Source of the DNA: Siniperca chuatsi
Lineage: Eukaryota; Chordata; Actinopteri; Centrarchiformes; Sinipercidae
DNA: 64,000 nucleotides
Direction of reading: 5' to 3'
Assembly: GCF_020085105.1 (NCBI RefSeq)
Contig: NC_058045.1
Coordinates: 11,107,833-11,171,832, forward strand
The notes beneath the pieces are model-generated. The model made no database searches. It was not told where the DNA came from and worked only from the letters and a program-made list of their open reading frames with translations. Position numbers and translations under genes: made by a program. Below are positions 20,616-39,000 of the stretch, one piece after another (position 1 is the stretch's first letter; the number at the start of each line of letters is the position of its first letter).

Positions 20616-23600
20616 ATGCCTACCGTGGTCTTAATGGACGTGTCTCTGTCCATGACACGGCCAGTGTCGCAGGATGGCAGCGAGGAGTTTCAGAGGAAGA
20701 ACCTGGCTGTCCACGGACTGAATATGTTGTTTGAACACATGGCCTCAAACTACCGATTGGAGTTCACATCACTGATGGCCTTTTCTTCACTCTGGGAGCT
20801 CTTGGTGCCTTTCACTAGAGATTACAATGCATTACAGGTAAAGTTTGCCTCATATGAGAATCAATCTGAAAAATCAAAGCATGTTTTCCTCTCCTGAGTC
20901 ACTGCCCGAGTTTGACCTCAGAGAAAAAGAGTCTGGAGACTTTGGAGAAGAGTTGGGGATCTAATTAATGTCTCTTTCCAAGCAGGAGGCTCTGAGCAAC
21001 CTGGAAGACTATGACAAGACCTGTGTTGAATCAGCTCTTAATGGAGTTAGTAACGTGGTACAGCAGGAGTGGGGCAGTGCCTGTCCCTGTCAGGTATTTT
21101 GACAAGTCCTTTATACAATATCATCACACCTCTGAGTTTATTATTGATTAAATAAAGCTAGTGTGCAGTCAAATCACTTTTCCATAGTGATCTCAGCAAT
21201 CCATGTCCATTTATTGTTACATAGGATTATGTTTATGTACCTCCTTCCTTTGTCCTGTAGGTGGTGCTGGTTACTGATGGATCTCTTGGTATTGGAAAGG
21301 GTTCCCTACGTCACTCCCTCCAAACACTGAAGCAGCGTGGGGATGACAAGAAATTCCCACTCCCTTTCCCTTTCCCTACCAAACTATTCATCATGTGTGT
21401 AGCCAATGCAGAGGAGGTACTGAATCACCATTTTTTGGTGGCTGTTCAACAATTAATTTCTATTTAATTGCATCTTGATCTGAACACAGTCAGTGTAAAA
21501 CCATGGAGGAAATTTGGTCAGATACCATGAAACCAGAAGCAGCTGGTCATAAACAAGATCTAAGGCGATGGCCTCTACTGGGCCTTTATATCTTAGATAT
21601 TGGTGAAGAAATTTTAGGATGAGAGAATGGCAGTTTGACAGTTATGACTACTGGCAATTTTGAGCCATGAGACTCAAAGAGAAAATCTTTGATATTTTGT
21701 TTTATATTCCTCCAGTACTTCTGCATTCACACTTTTTAAAAAAATTCTATCTTTCTAACTGTAACACAAAAATGAATGCAACCTCACAAGAGCCTTGAGC
21801 ACATTATCTTTTCTGTCAAGTAGCAACAGTTTTCTTTAGTGTGCCGGGGAAGTTTTTATTGCATCCATGTAAAATTTAAGCTTATGCCAAGTTAGCGCTT
21901 GCAATAGATTTGCTAGCTGCAACAAATGCAACCCCCTGTCTTGTGTAGTTACAGATGACTGATGCCATGGACAACTTGGAGGAGCTACTTCGTCTCAGTG
22001 GAGGTGATGGACAGATCTTCACTATGGAGGGACCACTTTGCATGAAGAGTATACAGTCCATGTTTGGGTATGACTGTTACTGGGGAAATAATCCAGAAAA
22101 AAACTGTACTTTTTCATGTTTATATGTTTACTAAGGAAACTTTGGCCACTGTATGCCTTTTTATGTCTTCAGGAGGCTGATTGATCACGCATACTCTCCC
22201 TTCCATGCTGTCCTGCACTGTGGGAACCTGTCCTCAGATGTTCAGGTGTTCCCTCGACCTGAGCCTGTTGTGATGGATGAAGAGGTGGAGCCCATGCCCC
22301 GAACAGTCAGTACAGGTACCCAGCTGGCTTCAAATTTAATGATTTAAAGTAAAATGTAAACTTTTTTTTCCCTCTTAGCACACATTTATCCTGTTATACT
22401 TGTTTCAGATTTGGAAATTGTGGGCTTTATTGAAATTGCTGACATTTCCAGTCCTCCTGTTATATCCAGACACTTGGTACTTCCTATTGCTGTAAACAAA
22501 GGTTAGTGTTGAAAATTTGTTGTGTTGTTTTAAAGAAGAACTAAATATTCATAGACAATCAGCTGTACAGCATGCCTAGGGCTCATTGCTTTTGGTTTAA
22601 CTGATTTTCACAGAATATATCTAGATTTTCTTTTAAGGAGTGGATCATTTTAAACAGATTTTCACCTGCATTGTATGTCCCCACACAGTCAACCATGTCT
22701 TTTTGCAACAAGGGCAGCTCAGATTGTGCTTCCAGTAATACAAATTAAAAGAGAAAAATGGGGAGAAAATGCAAACAAGCTACTGATAATGCACCAGAGA
22801 AATTAGAGTAAATAAAGAACAAAGAGTTAAAATACAAAGTGTTTGTGATGCAAATAATATTTTTAAAACCCCATTTTTTCACTTTATTATTATTACCTTT
22901 CATATTCACATTTTTTTTTAAATACAAAAACTGAAATCAGTGAGCCCTCAGTTTGCCTTGTGTCAATTATGGTATTGCCAATGTATTTTATTTCAGAGGG
23001 GGATGAAGTTGGCACAGGAGGCACAGAAGAGCTTGAGGAAGAACCCTCTGCCAGTCAAGTGGCAGGCAAAAGTCCAAATTTTTGCGTACTTTTACATGGC
23101 AGTCTTAAAGTTGAGGGCATGGTGGCACTGGTCCAGCTAGGGTGAGATGCAACGCAGCTGTTTATATTTAACGTATATGAATTATGCTATGTTCAGAATT
23201 TAGTGCAGTATTAAGACAACTGCAGAGTAAAATGAGTTAATACATTTTTATTTTGGAAATGGTCTAAATCTAGTTTTCTTTTTCCCAGGCCAGAGTGGTT
23301 CGGCATGCTGTACTCCCAAGCAGATAGCAAGAAGAAATCAAACCTGATGATGTCTCTGTTTGAGCCCGGTCCAGAGCCTCTGCCTTGGCTGGGCAAGATC
23401 TCACATTTGGGACCAATATCAGGTAACCTCACACCCCTTCACTGTGTCTGGTGTCTCTGCAGACACATGTCAAACAAGCAAACAGCAGTGTTTTACGTTG
23501 TTTACAACAAACGTCTACAGGGTCTCTTTAGCACTGCTGTAAGTATGACATTTTTGTGATATTGTAAAACTCAGCATTTAAATGTAACTTACACTAACCC

Positions 23601-24574
23601 ATGTACAGGTAAATGACCGTTTGTTCCTAAATTGCCAAGGCCTATCTGTATGTGTACATAATCAACCAGTTAATCATTTACAGTTTTATTACAAAGTTAG
23701 ACTGCTTTGATCGTGATACTGACTTCACTGTTTCATGACCTTTCTGGTATTTCAGAGGCTGCTGAAAATCCCTATGGAGAGGATGACAGTAAAAGTCCTT
23801 TCCCTGTGCAGCCCCAGGTCAAACGAAGCTATGCCCAGAATGTCACTGTGTGGATTAAGGCCAGTGGGCTACAGGTACAGTAAAATTGCTGTATAAAAGC
23901 ACAGTTTTTTGTTAAAGTCTTTATAGAAATGACAGTTGGTACAGGTCATTTTTACATGGTATCTTCAGACTTTGTGTTCCCAAAATGCACCTGCCATGGT
24001 ACTTTTAAAGAAACTGGAGGGACTGTTTTCCCTTAATGCATTGCAGCTAGGACCTTTCACAATTAATAGTAATCACAGTTTTCAATTTAGAGATTTTTAG
24101 GACTGTGACCATATTGAGTATTGAGTCAAAACATTGTTGAAGGTCATTTCTGGTGACCATTGACTCAAGTTATTTATGCTATCATTCCACAGACTGATGT
24201 GCAGAAGATCCTGAGGAATGCAAGGAAATTGCCAGATAAAACTCAAACCTTCTATAAGGTAAATTTAGCTGAAAACTATAACCTTGAACTGTGATATTTT
24301 TCATAATTTTAAATGACTTGTTTGTATTTGAATCTGTCAGGAGCTGAACCGTCTTCGGAAGGCTGCCTTGGCTTTCGGTTTCTGGGAGCTCCTGAAGGGA
24401 GTGGCTGATCTGCTGGAGAGAGAGTGCACCCTGCTGCCAGACTCGGCCCATCCGGATGCTGCTTTCCAGCTCTCCCACGCCGCACAGCAACTCAAGCTGG
24501 CCAGCACTGGTGACTCCCAGTATGCTGCTTTTGATCACAACATTGTTCCCATGCACACTGACTTCTCAAGCTGA
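20616..24574 (+). CDS. ints14: INTS14 (VWA9), Integrator complex subunit 14
   Basis: Subunit of the nuclear Integrator complex, which cleaves and terminates snRNA and other RNA polymerase II transcripts; INTS14 pairs with INTS10. Exons: 20616-20837, 20986-21093, 21261-21416, 21949-22067, 22173-22315, 22409-22501, 22997-23141, 23289-23422, 23756-23874, 24193-24258, 24341-24574. All phases close, giving 512 residues against about 518 in human. The N-terminal von Willebrand A domain opens with VVLMDVSLSM, the DxSxS metal site at residues 8-12. GGDGQIFTMEGPLC, PNFCVLLHGSLKVEGM, SYAQNVTVWIK and the C-terminal LNRLRKAALAFGF block match INTS14. The acceptor at 21949 rather than four residues' worth of bases downstream is chosen because it restores the LQM sequence of the family. 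The C-terminus stops at HTDFSS, a few residues short of human. Confidence 0.95.
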
Positions 24575-25473
24575 GCCACGTCTGAATTAGTAAAAACTGA
24601 CTAAAATATAGAAGCCTCAGCCTGTGTGGGCAGCACCTGTGCGTGCTGAATGTTGTTTAAAGAACTCATCAAGGGGGTTGCTTCAAAAACCTTAATGTCG
24701 GAGTCACTTACACTCCTTCTTTGACACTGCATAAATATGGCAAAATGTACATAAGGAGGTGTTTGTAAGATGTTAGCGTGTACATATTTTTTTTTTTGTT
24801 TTTTACATGTTCCTTTTGTAGGATCTTTTTCACAAATTGACTAGATTTAAATTTCATTTTTATTCAGTGTCAAATAACTGCCGCATGTACAGGAAACCTG
24901 GGAAATGTTGGCATTTGAATTCTTCATAGCAGGTAAATACTGAGCATAAGGGACACAAAATGTTCTCTGAATTTTAGTCACCAGTCACCAGTATAATTTT
25001 CCCTGAGGTTTGTGGGACGGTTTAGAAATCTGGAATGATAACAAATACAGTATTTGTTGAGAATGTTGTCTCTCTTCATTCGTACACAAATTAGTATGAA
25101 ATGACGACAGCAGGGTTTCATCATCAGTGCCTGTCGCAATCCATTCAGAAAAAAAAAAACTTAAAAGGAAAAATAAACACAGTATCACAAAGTATATCAA
25201 GTTATATGGCTTAGTACAGCTCTTCACTAATCTACAAAATACATCTAAGAACTCAAATCACCAGTAAATGAGACTTTCAATATTGCATCATCTTGTTCAT
25301 GTTGACCATAAATGAAATTATTTTAGTGAAAGCAAAGGAAAAGAAAAATAACTTCTTCATAACAAATACTAGAAGTGATTTGACTGGAGCATGGTTAATG
25401 ATGATCATTTAAAACATTTTCATTTTAAAACAAGCAGGCAGCAAAGGTGTTTGAGTGTTGTTGGTGCTGAATC
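24575..25473. other. Convergent 3' UTRs of INTS14 and HACD3
   Basis: 0.9 kb of AT-rich sequence between two converging stop codons. AATAAA on plus at 25172-25177 could serve INTS14; TTTATT at 24858-24863 is AATAAA on minus and could serve HACD3. If both are used, the two 3' UTRs overlap. No reading frame is supported. Confidence 0.45.
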
Positions 25474-28400
25474 TCAATTTGCTTTCCTCTTCTTGGTACA
25501 GAAAAGCCTCTTCCTCTGCTTGTAAAGATGACGGAAGTTGATAAAAAGTCCTGAGCAGGGTGGAAGGGTCGGCATAAACAAAACAAAATTTGATATCAGA
25601 AAAGAAATGCTGACATTAGAACATATTTGTTCAAAGATATGTATGATTAATGTTTTATCTGGAGACATACCTAGAAACATGAGAACAAGATAGATGTGCA
25701 GGAAGTATGAGAAGCTGATAGAAGTACCAACGGCCTTTGGTAGAGGAATGCTGAAGAGTTTGGTCTTGTCAAAGATGGGAATAGATTGTATCACAGCAAC
25801 AGCTACATGGAATTGGTAGATGAGATACATTTTAGTACTTGTGTGTGTGAAGAATTATTATTAACTCTGAGAGAAGTAAACAAACTCACCTTCAGATATA
25901 ACACCTAATGGGTACAGTGGTATCCAGATTGTGTACCGCAGCCATGTGAGAGTTTCCCACTCTGTATTGAAACAGCCCAGCATGTAAAATGGATACCTGA
26001 AATTGCAGCATCATGTCAGTTTTAGGAAGGAAACACAAGGCGTGTTGCTATTAATCAACAGACAAGGCTGCAGCAATAATAGTCCATCCTCATAACAATG
26101 CTGCCTAAATGACTGATGATGGTGATTCTTGTAACACCAACTGCTGCACCCATCTGCTGCTTCATAAACCTTAACCTCAAACTTCTGTCTGTTGATCTGT
26201 CTTGAAGTGATGCTGCTGCTCTGATCAGATTTGCTTTGTGCCTCTTTTACTGACAGTGTGCTTGTTGTGTCAACAGTTAATGCCACAGATGTTATACTGC
26301 AACAGTTTTAGCATTTGTTGTAGGGCTAGAACTAAGGCCAAGAAAAGAAATACATTTCCACATTTGAGAACCTGGAACAATCAAATGTTTGGCATTTTTG
26401 CTTAATTTTCTTTCGATTGATTAATGGACTAATTGTTGCTATATTTTAAGATTTGTGTTTCTGAGTAAGCAGAATCAAACTAAAAAGTAATAATCCAGTA
26501 ATAATCTAATTTTTACAATATTGTTTAAACTTCTAAATCTTATTAACAACAAAATAGCTTAAAACGTCCACAATTCAGCAGAAGTTTGTCCATTTAGAGA
26601 ACATTTGGTGTGATTTCTGTGACACAAAATTGTGCTTAGACTCTGGCTTGAAAATAAAAATAAATCTCAAATAAATCCATTTACATGACTGTTCAGCATG
26701 AACAACGATGAGGCAGATGCATACTTACCTAAAAATCTCAATGGCGCTCCACAGATAGAAAACGAAGAACACAACTACCTGGTTGTGCATTTCCTCCAAA
26801 CTACCAAAAATGATGAAGAGGATAAAATTCCTTCCAACCACCTAGTAAAAGAACAAAACCCACTTAATAATAAATTAGTACTAACACTTGAAATGTATTG
26901 GCACATCTGTTACACGCATTTTTTATAGTCGTGCACATCATGAAATTTCAATTGTAGCTAATGAGCATCCTATACCTGTATAAGAGTAGGAATAACACCT
27001 GTCCGGACTACACCAAAAGCAGCATTGAGGACCTCTACTGCTGCCAGGATCTGGCAGAAGAACATCACGTCTGATATGGTGTGAAACGTGTCGTAGAGGG
27101 AATCTGAAATGAGAGCAGTCTTATAAAATAAATGTCTTACCAGGTTTTTGTGAAGAAATTGATCAATGAAGGAACTTTAAGGACTTTAAGCCACAGAAGT
27201 CTTATATATTTCCTCACCTTCGCCAAAGATAAAGAGCCGCACAGTCATGTTGACAAAGATCCATGAAAAACCAAGAAACTGTACCAGGTTATATACAAAC
27301 AAAAATCCAGTTTTCAGGCTGACAAACCCTGAAACATTATAAAGAAAAATAAATCACAGAGGCAACTGATACACACAACTTTGCTTGAACAATTTGACAA
27401 AAGTTTACTGCCAAAAACAAACTCTTCAACAAAATGTGGGAACAAAATTGTTAGACTTCAGAGAAACAGGCATGCATCCAGAAAGATTTGTGCTCACCTT
27501 CCTCTTTATGCCTTGAAGCCTTCAGCCTGTTCCTTTTCTCCTCCTTTTCAAAGTAAAAAACAACAACAATATATTGATACAAGTGTTCAGTCTTTGCCTT
27601 TGGTATCAATAGTACAATCTTAGTTATTATATTTGGATAATATTAATATTTTTGCAATACTGAGTATGAGTATGTTATTTATTACAGTTGTCAAATGCAG
27701 GGTTGCGCAAAATGTCTCACTGATGTCAAAACTTGAATCTCACCTTTTCCCGGATCTCCATCTCAGCGTCAGATTCGTCCAGCCAGCGGTCAAAATCAGG
27801 TACCAGGAAGACTGGTTTACGCTCCTGTGCCGCCAGTCTTTCCCACCAACCTCGCTGCTCTTTCCGCACTGTAATATTCACCTGCCGCTGCGTGGACTTA
27901 TGGCTCACCTGGACACACAGATTGATGAGCACAGTCAGCAAAACTAGAGGGCATAAGTAAGAAAGGAGCAGTACAGTTCTAGGACTGATTTTAACATGGA
28001 TACATACCTCTGGCTTTACTGGTAAAAGAAACTCCAAGCTGAACTTGTACTCGTTTTGTCCTTTTGCACCATGGCCCTGGGCTACACACAAAATACCATA
28101 AGAACTGTTACAAATCATTTTCTTTTAAACAAATATTTTCATAGTCAAATGAACATGAAATGTACGTCACCTCTAAACTGAAGCACTTTTTCGTGTACAT
28201 GGACATCAATATTCTGCAAAAAGAAAAAGAGGCAGATGATGAGCTTACTTCCTCCTACAGAGTGAGAATTTAAGCATCATATTACTTGCCTGTGCACAAT
28301 ACCGTTGAACAGACACAATAATAAAACATTTAAAATACAATGAAGCTAAGGTTACCATAACAATCTAAAAATCCATCACCAATGGTGACATTTAATTACC

Positions 28401-28879
28401 AGCCTGAATAATTTCCTTGTTTGAAGACACGCTCGAGGAAGTGAGTCGTTTAACATAATCTCCACCCTGAATCAGCTCTTACTGTTTACTGCACAATAAA
28501 CATTATAGCAATATACAGTGTCATAAGAACCGGATAGATAATGACAGGCCTTAGCAGGAGCTTTATATCAACTATTACCCAAAATGATCTCTATTTGTCA
28601 TCCGATATCCAAAGTGTACAGCTACCCAGCGGTGTGGCATTTACAAGAGCCTACACTCTTCATTTGCATTATTTAATATTTACCCTTAGAGGCACGAAAT
28701 AGTGCACGTGCCTGTCAGAGAGTACTATCCGAAAGCAATTTCCTGATGAAAAGTGAGTGCAGGCAGTTTGTGTCCTGTTAGGTGCACTCTTGTTAGCTCA
28801 CCTGAGCGTCTGTCAGTTCCACTCGCAGGTAAATCTCTTCATGGCGTTGAGCCCAGTAAACGAGAGGTGTGAGTGTCAT
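25474..28879 (-). CDS. hacd3: HACD3 (PTPLAD1), 3-hydroxyacyl-CoA dehydratase 3
   Basis: Endoplasmic reticulum dehydratase for the third step of very-long-chain fatty acid elongation (3-hydroxyacyl-CoA to trans-2-enoyl-CoA). Exons in coding order: 28879-28802, 28213-28171, 28081-28008, 27908-27744, 27543-27498, 27328-27218, 27103-26976, 26841-26729, 25996-25890, 25802-25671, 25550-25474. Phases close to 357 residues, near the human 362. The N-terminal CS/p23-like domain starts PLVYWAQRHEEIYLRVEL and includes AQGHGAKG. Then come PDFDRWLDESDAEME, a basic linker, and six or so membrane segments. The dehydratase motif WSAIEIFRY, with the catalytic Glu and Tyr of the family, is intact. The basic C-terminus (KKRKAN) fits an ER retention signal. 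Start at 28879 gives the family's LTP.VYWAQRH opening. It is divergent with PPCDC. Confidence 0.95.
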
Positions 28880-29179
28880 TGTTCCGTTTTTTATAGAGTT
28901 TTAAGTTTCAAACAAATATCAGTGTGGGCGGACAATGAATGAAGTCTCCTCGCCTCATGCTAGCCGTCCTGGAAAGCCTCACCAAATACCCAGAATATTC
29001 TGCGAACGTGCGCGGTCGCCATCTGTCAGCGTAGCGACGTGCTCATGCAGGAGAGAGCTCCGCTGATTATGCTCTCCTCTGATTGGCTGGTGATGAATAT
29101 TTACGGAAGTAGTTAAGTTAAAGCGGTTTACAGGGGCACGACAGGGCAGTTTGTCGACCTCTTCTTGTGATTTCCTAAT
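28880..29179. promoter_or_regulatory. Bidirectional promoter HACD3/PPCDC
   Basis: Only 300 bp separate the two start codons. The stretch contains an inverted CCAAT box (TCTGATTGGCTGG, 29078-29090), GC-rich patches with CpGs near 28997-29040, and ACGGAAGTAG at 29103-29112 (ETS-like). No TATA box is evident. Sharing by both genes is inferred from geometry. Confidence 0.6.
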
Positions 29180-34964
<5,785 letters not shown>

Positions 34965-36090
34965 AAAGTAAACATGATGACTTGTCTTAAAAATGAATTT
35001 GTGTCCAAACCTTCAAGGCCCTACACACCCATGAGAAACACAATTGCTTTTACTGATTTTACCTGGTGAGTCCTCTTGTTGGGATTGTGTGGATGTGTTC
35101 CGACCGTCATTGATTCGCATCTCCCTGACTCTTCTGTTTGTTTTTTTGCACCTGTTAGGGCAGGACAGGGCAACATGCACCTTTACCCTTCTTATTGTAC
35201 ATGGACATAGCTTGACCCAAGTGCAACCTCTACAGCCTAATCAGCCGGAATAACAAAAAAAAGTGGGGGGATGCAGGTCCTTTTTTTTAGCTGTTACCAG
35301 CAGCTACATTTTAAAACATTTGGTGCTGGTTTTTATATGTATCATTTACTCATCATGATATCATACTGACGTGATTGATGGCTTGTTGGAGAGAGAATAC
35401 CCATCAGCTGATCTTGTCATTTAAGCCCCCCCCCTTCTGTAGTGATGTATTAATCCCATTGAAAAGTGTGATAGTATATTTCTGTTGTTTCCAAAGCAGC
35501 ATTTCATTAGTGACATGTCATTGATCTTATGTGGGTAAGTTGAAAAATGCAGTTAATGCTTGACAGTTTTCTGTCCACACTGTTTAAATGTCTGTCATCC
35601 ACATGCGTGTGTGTATAGTCTGCCTTCCAACATGGAAAATGCTTACTGTACTGTACATCTCTTCTTTGTATTTTTCTTCAAAGGTGATTGGCAAAGAAAT
35701 TGTGCATTACTGCCAGCACTGTGAAAAGAGTAAAGTTGAATAGACAAACCTGTTTAATGATGTACTCCACTTGGCTTTTAAGGAAAATGCTTGGTTCATC
35801 TGAATTTCCCCATGACTGTTTATTTTGTGTTTAATATAGCTGGCCAAACAACGCGGTTTGGGTCAGGTATGGGAATATTATTATTTTGTCAATTGAGAGT
35901 CTAATATTCTGCCTGTTTAAAAAAGGTGATGGTAATTCTTGGGCTGTTAGCATCCTCGCAAAACAAAGGTCAGAATTTCAAGCATTCTGTAGTTTGTAGA
36001 AAAAACAAATGTTCACTGTGCTTAAAGCAACAGAGATGTACTTCAGCAAACTGGTCATTATGCAATAAAAAGTCTTTAAATGCATGTGCT
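34965..36090 (+). other. ppcdc: PPCDC 3' UTR
   Basis: No coding frame is supported after the PPCDC stop. An AATAAA at 36064-36069 is the first good poly(A) signal, giving a 3' UTR of about 1.1 kb. Confidence 0.5.
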
Positions 36091-39000
36091 TATCAAGTCA
36101 TTCATTTTAGTGTGAACAACATTCTTCTTATTTGAGTCTATAGAAGCTGTCATGGTTTGAGTTTAATTATGTGAGACAAAGCAGCAGAAACTCTTTCCAC
36201 AAGGCACTTTGACAGACTGGCTTTACTGCATAACATACACATTACACATAGCATAAAACTGTCAGCTGTATGGGTGTAAGTATGGATGTCTACTCTTATT
36301 TTATTTGTGCAGACAATATTTATGTTTAATATTTTTGAAAAATGTCCTGATAATATTGTGGTTTAAATGTTTTAAAAGATATTCAGAGGACAGGTAGATG
36401 TATTCTACAAAGTGATTTTCACCATGACTCCAAGCACCAAAGGTCAAAAGTGATGAAACCCATGGTTCAAATAGTGTTAGACATGTTTATCTTTGTGAAA
36501 ACCCTGCATCTCCTAACAAAGTGAAATGTACCAGTCTGGATTATGTCAAGAGGAGACAGACGAGAGAATGTCGAACCAATCCAGACAATGGCTTGTTTAT
36601 ATTAGTGAGTGGAAGCAGACAGTAACGACTGTCTTACTTGTAATAAACTGAAAGGAAGGAACTGAACCTTGTAGGTGGTAATCTTGGAGGTATGTCTCCT
36701 CTGCAGTATTATCATGTTGGACAAGTAGTACTACACAGCACTTTAGGCTACCTGCTTCATAAGAGGTAAAGATATAAATACTCAAACATTGTCATCCAGA
36801 AAGAAAAAAGCAGTTGTCAATAACATAGTTGCAAAACAGATTCAGATTTACAAACACAATCTAAATCACCACTGTATAAGGTTGATTATTAAAATTATTT
36901 TATCTTACAGTTATACACTTGTTATTGTTTTACAGTACTCTTGAAAAAACAGAAGTATTCCTGATAACACACATCATTGGTGAATCATTAATTGTATTTT
37001 TGTCATCAAACTGTAAACATGCACTTATTTCCAAAGCACAAACCACCAGATGCAAGGGAGGCGGGGAAATTTGGTTTGCAAATAGCCAGGGGCATTGATA
37101 CTGTTAAGCAGTCTAGGTTGCAGCACATGGAGCCATGTGAATGGCTCTCCAAACAAAAAGCATCCTTTCCTGAGCCATAACCTGTGCTGCTGCTATTGGC
37201 TGCTGAGTGATTCTGTTAACGATGCCAGAGGAATATTACATCAGCCATACCGACAAGGGGAGTGTCATTGAGGCCTTGACAGCTCTGTAGAGGAGTGTGC
37301 AGCCTGCAGGTGCGCCTAATGGGAAAAAAACACCATGTTCTCACAACTAAGGACAAATCATCAAAACTTTAGATAGGCTGTAGTCAGATGCAATTATCAA
37401 AGTATGCTTTCAAGACTAAACATACTACTTTTTTTCTACTGCCACTTCAATGCCTGTTTATCAAAAGATGTTTACTTCAAGAACTTACTGAACAGTCTCG
37501 CAAAAATATTATTGCACTCTCAGCTATATCAAACCTCTTATGTTTTGTGATGTGCAAAAACATGCAGGACAAAATTCTAATATAAATATGGTTGCAAATA
37601 AAGGCCAATGTAACTAAATGTAAAAAATGATAAAGCACCAAGTTTACAAGAGACTGATCCAGCAGCATACCAACTCACTTCCCACACTGTCGACATACTT
37701 CACTGTCACTAGTTTTTAACAACTAATCACTAGTTTCTCATTCAATTAACTTAAATGATTAGCTCAGTTACTTATCTCTAATTATTATAATTCTGATGTC
37801 AACTTAAAGGAATAGTTTAACATTTTTGCAATCCATGACTACTTTATACTCTCTACCTTCAGATATTAGTCACTTTATTTAATCAGGTAGTCTCATTGAT
37901 ATCAAGAGAATAAGAAATAGTCGTAGTCCAACAACCACACAACCAGCATACAAGCACAACACGTCTTAGTGACAAAATAGAATTAATAAAATCAATAAAA
38001 GGAGGCAAAAGCAACATCAGAGAGTAAAGCTTTGAAATTTCCAAGGGGAGTGAAAGAATCTAGTTTGATTGTAGTTTGCAGTTCATTCCATTTAAAAGGT
38101 GCATTGTGCCTGAAACTAGTTTAGTAGTTACTGGATTGTATACTGTAGTTACAAGGTTTAAATGAGAGAAGAGATTTGAGGTAGTTTTGAAGCTTTAACA
38201 GTAGAAATGTGACTGAAAGTCAGCTATCATACTGAGCATGCAGCTCCAGCTTTGATCAAGAGTTAAATGCAATTAACTGGACACAACCCTAATTTAATAC
38301 TAAAAAGGGTTAATTTTATTTGATATAATGAACCAGAATATACACAGGAACTGCATTATTTAGCAAGATGTGCTATGATAGACTGTTGTAGGTTAACTTG
38401 CTGTTGGCGAAGCTAAATATTAGCTTCAGTCAAACCATGATGTATAGTATGACTGGATTTGTTAATTGCATTGTACTCTAGATGGAAAGCTGCAGTGGAG
38501 TGACTGAAAATGAAATATACACGTGCATTGCCATCCACATTGCACAATGCATACTTTTCATAGTGAGTATAGCCTATACTGTATAGACATGGCACTACAA
38601 ATATGCAGTACACCTATATAATATGTTGTTCTCTGTGTCATTCAGGCGCACATGCGTGCGCACGTGTGTCTGTTGCAACTCGAGCAGTCTCTAGGCTCAA
38701 CACGTTTGTAGCCGCTGGGAATGTTCAACTGTCTTTCATCAGAAACGACATCCTGAGAGATTAGCTGCTCTACTCCCTGTGTCACCACAACTCACCGTAT
38801 TGACTCTCAGAAGATGTCTAAAAGTGGTAAACACCTCGTGGATTCGCTTATGAGCAAGTATTTGTCTTGCACAACATTGACATATTGTTCTTTATATATT
38901 TATTATAATATGTGTACTTTTTATACATATTGTAGTGTTACATACACAAGCAATTATAAAGTTGTGTCTTTTCCATTAGAAATATAAATAATTTACAGTA

